Source of the DNA: Streptomyces flaveolus
GTDB lineage: Bacteria > Actinomycetota > Actinomycetes > Streptomycetales > Streptomycetaceae
Assembly (NCBI RefSeq): GCF_000716535.1
Contig: NZ_JNWV01000018.1
Span: forward strand, 62,001-126,000
Direction of reading: 5' to 3'
Length of the DNA stretch: 64,000 bases
This document shows positions 25,233 to 33,929 of the stretch, piece after piece. The position numbers and the translations under genes were made by a program. The notes beneath the pieces were generated by a model. It did not search any database. It had not been told where the DNA came from and saw only the letters and a list, made by a program, of their open reading frames with translations. Position 1 is the stretch's first letter. Each line of letters begins with the position of its first letter.

Positions 25233-26546
25233 TCACGAGGACGCGAAGATGGTCTTCTTCTGGCGCTCGATGGACGACAGCAGGCTGTCCACGCCCTTGG
25301 GGTTCTGGAGGAACTTCTGCAGGCCCGGCTGCATCACCGTGGAGGTGAAGTCGGGGCGGCTGTCGCGGTCCATGAACTGGGTGAGGCTCTTGGCGGCGCC
25401 GATCATCTCGAACGCCTTCTTCTGCAGCGGCGAGTAGGAGGAGGTGTCGGCCTTGCTGGAGGCGGCGACCACGCTCGGGTCGGTCTTCAGGTACAGCTCC
25501 TCGGCCGCCGGGCTGCCCAGGTACTCCAGGAGCTTGACGACACCCGCGTGGTTCTTCGGGGACTTGCTGACCATGAAGCCGTCGGTCGGCGCCTCGACGG
25601 TGTCCTGGCCGTACGCGGAGTTGATCTCCGGGAAGGCGAAGAAGTCCAGGTCGTCCAGGTCGGCCTTGTTCGTGAACTGCTGGGCCACGAACGAGCCCAG
25701 GAGGTACATGCCGGCCTTCTTCGCGACCAGGGTCTGCGCGGCGTCCTGCCAGGTCCGGCCCATGAAGCCGTCCTGGTGGTAGGGGAGGATCTCGGCCCAG
25801 TGGTCGAAGACGTCCTTCACCTTGGCGTCGGTCCAGGAAGCCTTGCCACCCATCAGCTCCACGTGGAAGTCGTAGCCGTTGAGGCGGAAGTTGATCTGGT
25901 CGAAGGTGCCCATCGCCGGCCAGGCGTCCTTGTCGCCGAAGGCGATCGGGACCAGACCGTCCTTCTTCATCTGCTTGCACAGGGCGACGAAGTCGTCCCA
26001 GGTGGTGGGGACCTTGTAGCCGTGCTGCTGGAAGACGCTCTTGCGGTAGAAGACGGCCCAGGGGTACGTGGTCATCGGGACGAAGTAGTACTTGCCGTCC
26101 TCGCCCTTGCTGAGCTTCTTCATCGCCTCGGGGAAGTTGTCCCCGATCTTCGCCCACACGTCGTCGATCGGCGAGGCCAGCTTCTTCGCCGCGAAGAACT
26201 GCATGCGGTAGCCGGCGAACCAGTTGAACACGTCGTCCGGGGTGCCCTGCAGATACGAGTTGATCTGCTCCTGGAAGGTGTTGTGGTCCTTCGTGTTCAC
26301 GTCGACGGTGATGCCGGACTGCTTCTTGAAGGCCGCGTAGACGTTCTCGAAGGCCTTCTTGGGCACCGCGTCCGAGGCGTTCGAGCCCAGGGTGACGGTC
26401 TTCGGGTCGGATCCGGAACCGCTGCCTCCGCAGGCGGACAGCAGGGGTATGCCGGCGCCGGCGAGCAGGGCGGCACCGCCCGCTCCGCGCAGCAGGGAAC
26501 GGCGGCTGGGACCCGGGACGGAGAGACCGGAGGGCGAGAGGCGCAT
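25233..26546 (-). CDS. Sugar-binding lipoprotein of the GH42-linked importer
   Basis: A 437-residue family-1 solute-binding protein. The signal combines a twin-arginine motif (SRRSLLRGAGG) with a lipobox, IPLLSAC, Cys39, so it is probably a Tat-exported lipoprotein. Binding-protein segments include GTPDDVFNWFAGYRMQFF and MTTYPWAVFYRKS. AGGAG is correctly placed before ATG 26546. It is the first gene of the importer-GH42 operon, with a CGAA-N3-TTCG operator and a TTGACG/TGTTAT promoter upstream. Confidence 0.93.
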   Translation of the reverse strand: MRLSPSGLSVPGPSRRSLLRGAGGAALLAGAGIPLLSACGGSGSGSDPKTVTLGSNASDAVPKKAFENVYAAFKKQSGITVDVNTKDHNTFQEQINSYLQGTPDDVFNWFAGYRMQFFAAKKLASPIDDVWAKIGDNFPEAMKKLSKGEDGKYYFVPMTTYPWAVFYRKSVFQQHGYKVPTTWDDFVALCKQMKKDGLVPIAFGDKDAWPAMGTFDQINFRLNGYDFHVELMGGKASWTDAKVKDVFDHWAEILPYHQDGFMGRTWQDAAQTLVAKKAGMYLLGSFVAQQFTNKADLDDLDFFAFPEINSAYGQDTVEAPTDGFMVSKSPKNHAGVVKLLEYLGSPAAEELYLKTDPSVVAASSKADTSSYSPLQKKAFEMIGAAKSLTQFMDRDSRPDFTSTVMQPGLQKFLQNPKGVDSLLSSIERQKKTIFASS

Positions 26547-26596
26547 GGCGGCTCCTGAAGGAATGCAGGGTTCGGCCAAGGGGATGAGTTGATCAC

Positions 26597-26607
26597 CGAA
26601 AAGTTCG
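26597..26607. promoter_or_regulatory. BxlR-like operator upstream of the GH42 operon
   Basis: CGAAAAGTTCG fits CGAA-N3-TTCG. It lies about 42 nt past the -10 box at 26649, in the leader of the binding-protein gene, the same relative placement as in the xylan genes. Confidence 0.55.
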
Positions 26608-26648
26608 AAACCGCTCAGAAACCAACTCGACCGAACATCGTGGGCGTA

Positions 26649-26678
26649 ATAACAGCCCCATGTCCGCTCATGCGTCAA
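26649..26678 (-). promoter_or_regulatory. Predicted promoter of the GH42 importer operon
   Basis: On the minus strand TTGACG, 18-nt spacer, TGTTAT; the surrounding bases are more AT-rich than the neighbouring genes. Confidence 0.55.
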
Positions 26679-26753
26679 TAGCTCCGGTCGCACTGAGGTG
26701 TCTCTTGCCCGAAACGTAATCGTCACCGTTACCTGCATCGTTGACGACGGCGG

Positions 26754-26814
26754 AACGGAACGGCCCCCACGGCCGGGGCGGCCGAGGGGGCTGTGTGAAA
26801 CAGATCGTTCCGTT
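26754..26814 (-). terminator. Hairpin after the GntR regulator gene
   Basis: AACGGAAC (26754-26761) pairs with GTTCCGTT (26807-26814), with an inner CCCCC...GGGGG stem. It starts directly at the regulator stop codon and separates that gene from the downstream importer operon. Confidence 0.55.
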
Positions 26815-27606
26815 TCAGCTTCTGACCAGCAGTTGGAAGTCGAAGGCGTACCGCGACGCCCGGTAGACGTGGCTGCCGTGCTCCACCGGGCGGCCCGCGT
26901 CGTCGTACGCGGTGCGCCGCATGGTGAGCAGGGCCGCGCCCTCCCGCTCCTCCAGCAGGGCGCCCTCCTCGGCGCTCGCGGCGCGGGCGCCGATGGACTG
27001 GCGGGCACTGTGCAGGGCGATCCCGGCGGAGCGCAGCATCCGGTACAGGCCCGTGGACTCCAGCCGTTCCGTGCCGAGTTCGAGCAGGGAGGCGGGCAGG
27101 TGGTTGCGCAGGAACGCCACCGGCCGGCCGTGCGTGCAGCGCAGCCGCTCCAGTACGACGACCTCGGCGCCCTCCGCCAGGCCCAGGGCGGCGGCCACGT
27201 CGGCGGGCGCCGCGATCCGCTCGTTGCGCAGCACCCGGGTGGTCGGGCCCTGTCCGGCGGACTCCAGGTCGTCGTAGAGGCTGCTGAGCTCCAGCGGGCG
27301 TCTGACCTGGCTGTGCACCACCTGCGTACCGACCCCGCGGCGGCGCACCAGCAGCCCCTTGTCGACCAGGGACTGGATCGCCTGGCGGACGGTCGGCCGG
27401 GACAGCCCGAGCCGCACGGACAGGTCGACCTCGTTGCCGAGCAGGTTCCCCGGCACCAGCACGCCGCGCTCGATGGCCGCCTCCAGCTGCTGGGCGAGCT
27501 GGTAGTACAACGGGACCGGGCTCGACCGGTCCAGGGCGAAGGTCACGGGATCCAGCGCGCGATCACCCGGTGCCGTTCGCTGCGCGGTGCGGTGTACTGG
27601 GCTCAT
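26815..27606 (-). CDS. GntR-family regulator, HutC/UTRA type
   Basis: A 263-residue regulator. The winged helix-turn-helix spans about residues 25-95 (PLYYQLAQQLEAAIERG, LGLSRPTVRQAIQSLVDKGLL, RRRGVGTQVV), then a UTRA effector domain (VVVLERLRCTHGRPVAFLRN, YDDAGRPVEHGSHVYRASRY). HutC-type members usually bind sugar phosphates or related small ligands and act as repressors. It is divergent from the ABC operon at 27783 and lies upstream of the GH42 operon, so either could be its target. The AT-rich motif at 27645 is close to its own start. Confidence 0.9.
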   Translation of the reverse strand: MSPVHRTAQRTAPGDRALDPVTFALDRSSPVPLYYQLAQQLEAAIERGVLVPGNLLGNEVDLSVRLGLSRPTVRQAIQSLVDKGLLVRRRGVGTQVVHSQVRRPLELSSLYDDLESAGQGPTTRVLRNERIAAPADVAAALGLAEGAEVVVLERLRCTHGRPVAFLRNHLPASLLELGTERLESTGLYRMLRSAGIALHSARQSIGARAASAEEGALLEEREGAALLTMRRTAYDDAGRPVEHGSHVYRASRYAFDFQLLVRS

Positions 27607-27644
27607 GCGTCTCAGGTGTAGATCCCGGCGCCGAGGGTGTCAAT

Positions 27645-27658
27645 GGTTTGTACTTACA
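27645..27658 (+). promoter_or_regulatory. Shared motif GGTTTGTACTTACA, copy 1
   Basis: It lies between the divergent GntR gene and the ABC operon. It matches 13 of 14 bases with the minus-strand motif at 35164-35177, upstream of the divergent LacI and PhyH genes. The dyad TTGT-N4-ACAA is perfect in copy 2 and nearly so here. Confidence 0.55.
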
Positions 27659-27695
27659 TTCGGACCTGCTTGTGAAATGATGTCTTAACAAAGTA

Positions 27696-27724
27696 TTGAC
27701 AGCGGGCTCGACAGAGGCTTGTAT
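27696..27724 (+). promoter_or_regulatory. Predicted promoter of the sugar ABC operon at 27783
   Basis: TTGACA, a 17-nt spacer and TTGTAT, close to the vegetative consensus and set in an AT-rich stretch, 58 nt upstream of the binding-protein gene. Confidence 0.7.
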
Positions 27725-27782
27725 CCCGTCCCAACGCAACAGCGTCCTTGCCCCGTCGCACGCACAGTGAGGTGCTGGAAAG

Positions 27783-28802
27783 ATGGACCGCTCTTCTCGT
27801 CCCCGCTCCCGCAGACTGGCCCCCCTCGTGGCCCTGGCCGCCGCGGCAGCCCTCACCCTCGCCGGCTGTTCCAGCAGTTCCGGCGGCAAGAAGGCCGAGG
27901 AGGAAGCGGCGAACCCCTCCGCGGGCAAGGCCGACACCCCCCGCATGACCGTCGCCCTCGTCACCCACCAGGCGCCCGGCGACACCTTCTGGGACACCGT
28001 CCGCAAGGGCGCGGAGGCCGCGGCGGCCAAGGACAACATCAAGCTCGTCTACTCCGCCGACCCGAACGCGGGCAACCAGGCGAGCCTGGTGCAGAACGCG
28101 ATCGACCAGAAGGTCGACGGCATCGCGGTCACCCTGGCCAAGCCCGACGCGATGAAGGGCGTGATCGCCAAGGCGGAGCAGGCCGGCATCCCGGTGGTCG
28201 GCCTCAACTCGGGCCTGAGCGACTGGAAGAAGCTCGGCCTGCTGGAGTTCTTCGGGCAGGACGAGAGCGTGGCGGGCGAGGCGTTCGGCAACAAGCTCAA
28301 CACCACCGGCGCGAAGAAGATCGTCTGTGTGATCCAGGAACAGGGCAACGTGGGTCTCACCCAGCGCTGCGACGGCGTCAAGAAGACGTTCAAGGGCACC
28401 ACTGAGACCCTGTACGTGAACGGCACCGACATGCCGTCGGTGAAGTCGACCATCACGGCGAAGCTGAAGCAGGACAAGTCCGTCGACACCGTCGTCACCC
28501 TCGGCGCCCCCTTCGCCCTGACCGCGGTCCAGTCGGTGGGCGACGCGGGCAGCAAGGCCAAGGTGGCCACCTTCGACCTCAACAAGCAGCTGGTCAAGGC
28601 GGTGCAGCAGGGCACCATCGAGTTCGCCGTAGACCAGCAGCCCTACCTCCAGGGCTACCTGGCGGTCGACTCGCTGTGGCTCTACAAGAACAACGGCAAC
28701 TACAGCGGCGGCGGTGAGCAGGCCGTGCTCACCGGACCGGCCTTCGTGGACAAGTCCAACGTCGACAAGGTCGCCGAGTTCGCCGCGAAGGGCACCCGGT
28801 GA
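27783..28802 (+). CDS. Sugar or cyclitol ABC importer, substrate-binding lipoprotein
   Basis: A 339-residue type-1 periplasmic-binding-protein (ribose/fructose class) lipoprotein. The lipobox is LTLAGC (Cys29) after a basic N-terminus. Core motifs are VALVTHQAPGDTFWDTVRKG, VDGIAVTLAKPDAMKGV and FDLNKQLVKAVQQGTIEFAV. AAGATGG precedes the ATG weakly. It is the first gene of a four-gene operon with permease, ATPase and an isomerase-like enzyme. The ligand is a sugar, polyol or cyclitol; I cannot narrow it further. Confidence 0.92.
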   Translation: MDRSSRPRSRRLAPLVALAAAAALTLAGCSSSSGGKKAEEEAANPSAGKADTPRMTVALVTHQAPGDTFWDTVRKGAEAAAAKDNIKLVYSADPNAGNQASLVQNAIDQKVDGIAVTLAKPDAMKGVIAKAEQAGIPVVGLNSGLSDWKKLGLLEFFGQDESVAGEAFGNKLNTTGAKKIVCVIQEQGNVGLTQRCDGVKKTFKGTTETLYVNGTDMPSVKSTITAKLKQDKSVDTVVTLGAPFALTAVQSVGDAGSKAKVATFDLNKQLVKAVQQGTIEFAVDQQPYLQGYLAVDSLWLYKNNGNYSGGGEQAVLTGPAFVDKSNVDKVAEFAAKGTR

Positions 28803-29878
28803 TGAGCATGGCCCAGCAGGCTGAGCCGGCGGTGGGCAGGCCGCCGGCGTCCGGCCCGAAGCAGACCGACGGCCGTACCGCCCGGCGCCCGCTGGCCCTC
28901 AGGCTGCTGGCCCGGCCCGAGGTGGGCGTCTTCCTCGGCGCGGTCGCCGTCCTGGTCTTCTTCCTGATCACGGCACCGCCGGTGCGTGACGGCAGCTCGA
29001 TCGCGAACATCCTGTACCAGTCCTCGACCATCGGCATCATGGCCCTCCCGGTCGCCCTGCTGATGATCGGTGGCGAGTTCGACCTCTCCTCGGGCGTCGC
29101 CGTCATCTCCTCGGCGCTCACCGCGAGCATGCTCAGCTACCAGCTGACCCTGAACGTGTGGACCGGCGTGATCGTCGCCCTGATCGTGTCCCTCGCGATC
29201 GGCGCCTTCAACGGCTGGATGGTGGTGAAGACCGGGCTGCCCAGCTTCCTGGTCACCCTGGGCACCTTCCTGATCCTCCAGGGCGCGAACCTCGCGGTGA
29301 CCAAGCTGGTCACCGGCAACGTCGCCACCGACGACGTCAGCGACATGCAGGGCTTCGACCAGGCCCGGAAGGTCTTCGCCTCCTCCTTCGACGTGGGCGG
29401 GGTCCAGGTGAAGATCACCGTGGTCTGGTGGCTGGTCTTCGCGGCCCTGGCCACCTGGGTGCTGCTGCGCACCAAGTACGGCAACTGGATCTTCGCCGTC
29501 GGCGGCAACAAGGACAGCGCCCGCGCGGTCGGCGTCCCGGTGAAGTTCACCAAGATCACCCTGTTCATGCTGGTCGGCTTCGGCGCCTGGTTCGTCGGCA
29601 TGCACAACCTGTTCTCGTTCAACACCGTGCAGTCCGGCGAGGGCGTCGGCCAGGAGCTGATCTACATCGCCGCGGCCGTCATCGGCGGCTGTCTGCTCAC
29701 CGGCGGCTACGGCTCCGCGATCGGCCCGGTCTTCGGCGCCTTCATGTTCGGCATGGTGCAGCAGGGCATCGTCTACGCCGGCTGGAACCCCGACTGGTTC
29801 AAGGCCTTCCTCGGCGTCATGCTCCTCGGCGCCGTCCTGATCAATCTGTGGGTCCAGCGCACGGCGACCCGGAGGTAA
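28802..29878 (+). CDS. Sugar or cyclitol ABC importer, permease (RbsC/FrcC type)
   Basis: A 358-residue BPD-type 2 permease with 8-10 predicted helices. Family landmarks are LPVALLMIGGEFDLSSG, LVTLGTFLILQGANL and FAVGGNKDSARAVGVPV. ATG 28802 overlaps the previous stop by one base, and GTG at 28799 is an alternative. It forms a homodimeric channel with the ATPase encoded next. Confidence 0.93.
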   Translation: MSMAQQAEPAVGRPPASGPKQTDGRTARRPLALRLLARPEVGVFLGAVAVLVFFLITAPPVRDGSSIANILYQSSTIGIMALPVALLMIGGEFDLSSGVAVISSALTASMLSYQLTLNVWTGVIVALIVSLAIGAFNGWMVVKTGLPSFLVTLGTFLILQGANLAVTKLVTGNVATDDVSDMQGFDQARKVFASSFDVGGVQVKITVVWWLVFAALATWVLLRTKYGNWIFAVGGNKDSARAVGVPVKFTKITLFMLVGFGAWFVGMHNLFSFNTVQSGEGVGQELIYIAAAVIGGCLLTGGYGSAIGPVFGAFMFGMVQQGIVYAGWNPDWFKAFLGVMLLGAVLINLWVQRTATRR

Positions 29879-29881
29879 GCG

Positions 29882-30793
29882 ATGACCGACAACACCACCG
29901 GAACCCATGGCGCGGTCCTCCAGGACAGCGCCCCCGCCCCCGACGGACCCCTGGTCGAACTGCGCGGCGCCGGCAAGTCCTACGGCAACATCCGCGCCCT
30001 GCACGGCGTCGACCTGAAGGTCCACGCCGGCCGCGTGACCTGCGTGCTCGGCGACAACGGCGCCGGCAAGTCCACCCTCATCAAGATCATCTCAGGGCTG
30101 CACCAGCACACCGAGGGCGAGTTCCTCGTCGACGGACAGCCCGTGCGCTTCACCACCCCGCGCGAGGCCCTGGACCGGGGCATCGCCACCGTCTACCAGG
30201 ACCTCGCCACCGTCCCGCTGATGCCGGTGTGGCGGAACTTCTTCCTCGGCTCCGAGATGACCAAGGGCCCCTGGCCGCTGCGCCGTCTCGACATCGCCCG
30301 CATGAAGGAGACCGCCGACCAGGAACTGCGCAACATGGGCATCGTCCTGGACGACCTGGAACAGCCCATCGGCACCCTCTCCGGCGGCCAGCGCCAGTGC
30401 GTGGCCATCGCCCGCGCCGTCTACTTCGGCGCCCGCGTCCTCATCCTGGACGAGCCCACCGCCGCCCTCGGCGTCAAGCAGTCCGGGGTGGTGCTGAAGT
30501 ACATCGCCGCCGCCCGCGACCGCGGCCTCGGCGTCATCTTCATCACCCACAACCCCCACCACGCCTACATGGTCGGCGACCACTTCAGCGTCCTGCGCCT
30601 CGGCACCCTGGAACTGAGCGCCGAGCGCAGCGAGATCAACCTCGAAGAGCTGACCAACCACATGGCCGGCGGCGCCGAACTCGCCGCGCTCAAGCACGAG
30701 CTGGCCCAGGTGCGCGGCGTCGACGTCGAGGAACTGCCCGAGGAGGGCGACCTCAGCGCACCCGTGGCGACCTCCCCGGAAGGAACCCCCTGA
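29882..30793 (+). CDS. Sugar or cyclitol ABC importer, ATPase (FrcA type)
   Basis: A 303-residue ATPase with one nucleotide-binding domain, unlike the two-domain RbsA. Walker A is GDNGAGKST (residues 57-65), the signature is [14 protein letters not shown], Walker B is [11 protein letters not shown], and the H-loop is FITHN. The C-terminal 50 residues are acidic and probably flexible. It begins 3 nt after the permease gene, so the importer is complete here without MsiK. Confidence 0.94.
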   Translation: MTDNTTGTHGAVLQDSAPAPDGPLVELRGAGKSYGNIRALHGVDLKVHAGRVTCVLGDNGAGKSTLIKIISGLHQHTEGEFLVDGQPVRFTTPREALDRGIATVYQDLATVPLMPVWRNFFLGSEMTKGPWPLRRLDIARMKETADQELRNMGIVLDDLEQPIGTLSGGQRQCVAIARAVYFGARVLILDEPTAALGVKQSGVVLKYIAAARDRGLGVIFITHNPHHAYMVGDHFSVLRLGTLELSAERSEINLEELTNHMAGGAELAALKHELAQVRGVDVEELPEEGDLSAPVATSPEGTP

Positions 30794-30795
30794 TC

Positions 30796-31704
30796 ATGGC
30801 GCACCCCACCCCGCTCGACCGCATCCGGGTCGGCTCGGCCCCCGACTCCTGGGGCGTCTGGTTCCCTGACGACCCCCAGCAGGTGCCCTGGGAACGCTTC
30901 CTCGACGAGGTCGCCGAGGCCGGTTACGACTGGATCGAACTCGGCCCCTACGGCTACCTCCCCACCGACCCGGCACGGCTCACCGACGAGGTGGCCAAGC
31001 GGAACCTGAAGGTCTCGGCGGGCACGGTCTTCACCGGCATGCACCGCGGCCCCGCCGTCTGGGAGGAGACCTGGGCACACGTCAGCCAGGTCGCCGCGCT
31101 CACCCAGGCGATGGGAGCCCGGCACCTGGTCGTCATCCCCTCCTTCTGGCGGGACGACAAGACCGCCGAGATCCTGGAGCCGCCCGAGCTGACCGCCGAG
31201 CAGTGGGCGCACCTGACCAAGGGCATGGAACGGCTCGGCCACGAGGTCAGGGAGACCTACGGCCTGGACATCGTCGTGCACCCGCACGCCGACACCCACA
31301 TCGACACCGAGGACCACGTCGAACGCTTCCTGGACTCGACCGACAGCGAACTGGTCAACCTCTGCCTGGACACCGGGCACTACGCCTACTGCGGCGGGGA
31401 CAGCGTCAAGCTGATCGAGACCTACGGCGAACGCATCGGGTACCTGCACCTCAAGCAGGTCGACCCGGACATCCTCGCCGAGGTGGTCGCGGGCGGGGTG
31501 CCGTTCGGACCGGCCGTGCAGCGCGGCGTGATGTGCGAACCGCCCTCCGGGGTCCCGGAGCTGGGGCCGGTGCTGGAGGCGGCGCAGAAGCTGGGCGTGG
31601 ACCTGTTCGCGATCGTCGAGCAGGACATGTACCCGTGCGAGCCGGACAAGCCGCTGCCGATCGCGGTACGCACCCGGCGCTTCCTGCGCTCCTGCGGGGC
31701 CTGA
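30796..31704 (+). CDS. Sugar phosphate isomerase/epimerase-like enzyme (IolE/IolI type)
   Basis: A 302-residue xylose-isomerase-like TIM barrel. It opens with IRVGSAPDSWGVWFPDDPQQ, which resembles inosose dehydratase IolE. Metal-site candidates are Glu in DWIELGPYGYL, Asp and His in LCLDTGHYAYCGGD, and Glu in FAIVEQDMYP. ATG at 30796 is 3 nt past the ATPase stop. The pairing with Gfo/Idh dehydrogenases downstream suggests a cyclitol or keto-sugar dehydratase or isomerase step. A terminator follows. Confidence 0.85.
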   Translation: MAHPTPLDRIRVGSAPDSWGVWFPDDPQQVPWERFLDEVAEAGYDWIELGPYGYLPTDPARLTDEVAKRNLKVSAGTVFTGMHRGPAVWEETWAHVSQVAALTQAMGARHLVVIPSFWRDDKTAEILEPPELTAEQWAHLTKGMERLGHEVRETYGLDIVVHPHADTHIDTEDHVERFLDSTDSELVNLCLDTGHYAYCGGDSVKLIETYGERIGYLHLKQVDPDILAEVVAGGVPFGPAVQRGVMCEPPSGVPELGPVLEAAQKLGVDLFAIVEQDMYPCEPDKPLPIAVRTRRFLRSCGA

Positions 31705-31722
31705 GGGCCGGGTGGTCACACG

Positions 31723-31761
31723 GGAACCGGGCCGCGGTGCCGACGACCGCGGCCCGGTTCC
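31723..31761 (+). terminator. Strong terminator of the ABC-isomerase operon
   Basis: Perfect 16-bp stem GGAACCGGGCCGCGGT / ACCGCGGCCCGGTTCC with a 7-nt loop, 19 nt after the stop codon. Confidence 0.92.
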
Positions 31762-31864
31762 TGCTTCGTCCCGGGGGATTCAGGCACCGAACGACCGGGA
31801 ACCAACGGGGGCACACGGGCGTCTGACCGACAACGGGGAACGCCCGCGCGGACGGGAGGACGAG

Positions 31865-32059
31865 ATGACACACCGTACGGACCCACGCACCGCATCCCAG
31901 GACCCGGCCGACGCCGCCGCCCGGCGCCGCGACCGCTTCGGCGCGCTGCCGGAGCGGATACGCCCGCAGGACACGGTGGAGACGAAGCCTGCGACGGTGC
32001 CGGACCCGGCGCGGGACACCTACAACCCGGACGAGTGGCTGATCCGGTACTGCGGCTGA
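31865..32059 (+). CDS. Small conserved hydrophilic protein
   Basis: A 64-residue protein with ATG at 31865 behind GGGAGGA. It has a basic, Ala/Arg-rich centre (PADAAARRRDRFG) and ends with ARDTYNPDEWLIRYCG, a tail I recall from other short Streptomyces proteins. It has its own terminator downstream. No function is known, and no cofactor motif or membrane segment is seen. Confidence 0.65.
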   Translation: MTHRTDPRTASQDPADAAARRRDRFGALPERIRPQDTVETKPATVPDPARDTYNPDEWLIRYCG

Positions 32060-32069
32060 CCGACACGCC

Positions 32070-32099
32070 GACGGCGCCGGGCACCTGCCCGGCGCCGTC
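32070..32099. terminator. Bidirectional terminator
   Basis: Perfect 14-bp stem GACGGCGCCGGGCA / TGCCCGGCGCCGTC with only 2 nt between the arms, so the real loop opens a few pairs. It separates the small gene from the convergent Gfo/Idh gene. Confidence 0.85.
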
Positions 32100-32108
32100 G
32101 CCGTGCGC

Positions 32109-33113
32109 TCAGGCCCCTCGCACCTCCGCGAGCGTCACCGGCCGGTGCTCGTGCAGGGACAGCGTGCACGCCTCGGCGATCCAGCCGGCCTCCAGGGCGT
32201 CCTCGACGGTGCACGGGGAGGTCCGGGTGCCGGCCACGACCTCGGTGAACGCGGTCAGTTCGGCGCGGTAGGCGTCGGCGAAGCGGTCCATGAAGAAGTC
32301 GTGCGGGGTGCCGGCGGGGAAGGTGACACCGGGCTCGACCGAGCGCAGCGGCAGCTTGTCGTCCAGGCCGACGGCGATGGAGTCGGCGAAGCCGTGCAGT
32401 TCCATGCGCACGTCGTAACCGCGCTTGTTGTGACGGGAGTTGGACACCACCGCGATCGTGCCGTCGTCCAGGGTCAGGATCGCGCCGGTGGTGTCGGCGT
32501 CGCCCGCCGCCTTGATGTAGTCGGCGCCCCGGTTGCCGCCCACCGCGTACACCTCGGTGACCTCACGGCCCGTCACCCAGCGGATGATGTCGAAGTCGTG
32601 CACGGAGCAGTCCCGGAAGATACCGCCGGACGCGGCGACGTAGGCGGCCGGCGGCGGCGCCGGGTCCAGCGTCGTGGACCGGACCGTGTGCAGCATGCCG
32701 AGCTCACCGGCCCGTACGGCGGCCCGCGCGGCGGCGAAGCCCGCGTCGAACCGCCGGTTGTACCCGATCTGGATCGGCACGCCGCTGTCCCGCACGGCCT
32801 TCAGCACCTCGACGCCCTCCGCCATGGTGCGGGCGACCGGCTTCTCGCAGAAGACCGGGACGCCGGCCTCGACGCCGGCCCGGATCAGCGCCGGATGGGC
32901 GTCGGTGGCGGCCGCGACGACGAGGCCGTCCACGCCGGCCGCCAGCAGGGCCTCCGGCGAGTCCGCGACCTGCGCCCCGAACCGCTCGGCGGCGGCCTTG
33001 GCCGCGTCCGCGAACGGGTCGGTGACGACGAGCGACTCGACGGCGTCCAGTCCGGAGAGGGTCTCGGCGTGGAAGGCGCCGATGCGGCCGAGGCCGAGGA
33101 TTCCGATACGCAT
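32109..33113 (-). CDS. Gfo/Idh/MocA oxidoreductase, inositol 2-dehydrogenase-like
   Basis: A 334-residue NAD(P)-dependent dehydrogenase of a sugar or cyclitol hydroxyl. The Rossmann motif is GILGLGRIGAFHAE, the catalytic Lys is in VFCEKPVARTM (EKP), and DCSVHDFDIIRWVTG holds the Asp/His pair typical of IolG-type enzymes. AGGAG precedes ATG 33113. It is the last gene of a three-gene operon with the SDR and PhyH-like genes. The exact substrate is unknown; myo-, scyllo- or chiro-inositol or an aldose are possible. Confidence 0.9.
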   Translation of the reverse strand: MRIGILGLGRIGAFHAETLSGLDAVESLVVTDPFADAAKAAAERFGAQVADSPEALLAAGVDGLVVAAATDAHPALIRAGVEAGVPVFCEKPVARTMAEGVEVLKAVRDSGVPIQIGYNRRFDAGFAAARAAVRAGELGMLHTVRSTTLDPAPPPAAYVAASGGIFRDCSVHDFDIIRWVTGREVTEVYAVGGNRGADYIKAAGDADTTGAILTLDDGTIAVVSNSRHNKRGYDVRMELHGFADSIAVGLDDKLPLRSVEPGVTFPAGTPHDFFMDRFADAYRAELTAFTEVVAGTRTSPCTVEDALEAGWIAEACTLSLHEHRPVTLAEVRGA

Positions 33114-33145
33114 GCGGTACTGCTCCTAGGGTTGGTGCTTCGGTT

Positions 33146-33922
33146 CTAGTCGAGGCCGCCGAGGACGTTCTGGTCCCAGTCGATCACCGACCCCGTGACC
33201 ACCCCCGACCGTTCGGACAGCAGGAGGACCACGAAGTCCGCGATTTCGTCCGGCTGGCCGAGCTTGCCCATCGGCAGCCGGGCCGCGGCCTGCTCCCGCC
33301 AGTCGTCGCCGGCGCCGTGGAAGGCCCGCTGGGTGGCGTCCTCCCCCTCGGTCGCGGTCCAGCCGATGTTCAGGCCGTTGATCCGGATCCGGTCCCAGCG
33401 GTGGGCGTGCGCCGCGTTCCGGGTCAGGCCCACCAGGCCCGCCTTGGCGGCGACGTACGGCGCGAGGAACGGCTGCCCGCCGTGCGCCGACGAGGTGATG
33501 ACGTTGACGATCGTGCCGGGCGCCTTGCGGGCCGTCATGTCGGCGACCGCCGCCTGCATCGCGAAGAACGGACCCTTCAGATTGACGGCGATGTGCGCGT
33601 CGAACAGCTCCGGCGTGGTGTCCAGCAGCGTGCCCCGCGAGGTAAGCCCGGCCGAGTTGACCAGGCAGTCGATCCGGCCGTACGCGTCCACGACCTCGGC
33701 GACCGACGCCCTCGCCTGCTCGGCGTCCGCCAGATCGGCCTGGACGTACATCGCCTCGCCCCCGGCCGCCGACAGCTCCGCCACCAGCGCCTCGCCCGGC
33801 TCCGCGCGCCGCCCGCTCACCGCCACGACGGCGCCCTCGCGGACGGCGGCCCGCGCGATGGCGGCCCCCACGCCCTGGCTGCCGCCGTTGACGAGAACGA
33901 CCTTGTCGTCGAGAAGTCCCAT
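33146..33922 (-). CDS. Short-chain dehydrogenase/reductase
   Basis: A 258-residue classical SDR. The cofactor motif is NGGSQGVGAAI (residues 12-22), NSAG is at 89-92, and the catalytic Ser144, Tyr156 and Lys160 (YVAAK) are all present. It ends with TGSVIDWDQNVLGGLD. The start is 8 nt after the PhyH-like stop, so it is translated from the same mRNA. Probably oxidises a hydroxyl of the same sugar or cyclitol as its neighbours. Confidence 0.92.
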   Translation of the reverse strand: MGLLDDKVVLVNGGSQGVGAAIARAAVREGAVVAVSGRRAEPGEALVAELSAAGGEAMYVQADLADAEQARASVAEVVDAYGRIDCLVNSAGLTSRGTLLDTTPELFDAHIAVNLKGPFFAMQAAVADMTARKAPGTIVNVITSSAHGGQPFLAPYVAAKAGLVGLTRNAAHAHRWDRIRINGLNIGWTATEGEDATQRAFHGAGDDWREQAAARLPMGKLGQPDEIADFVVLLLSERSGVVTGSVIDWDQNVLGGLD

Positions 33923-33929
33923 GCCCGCC

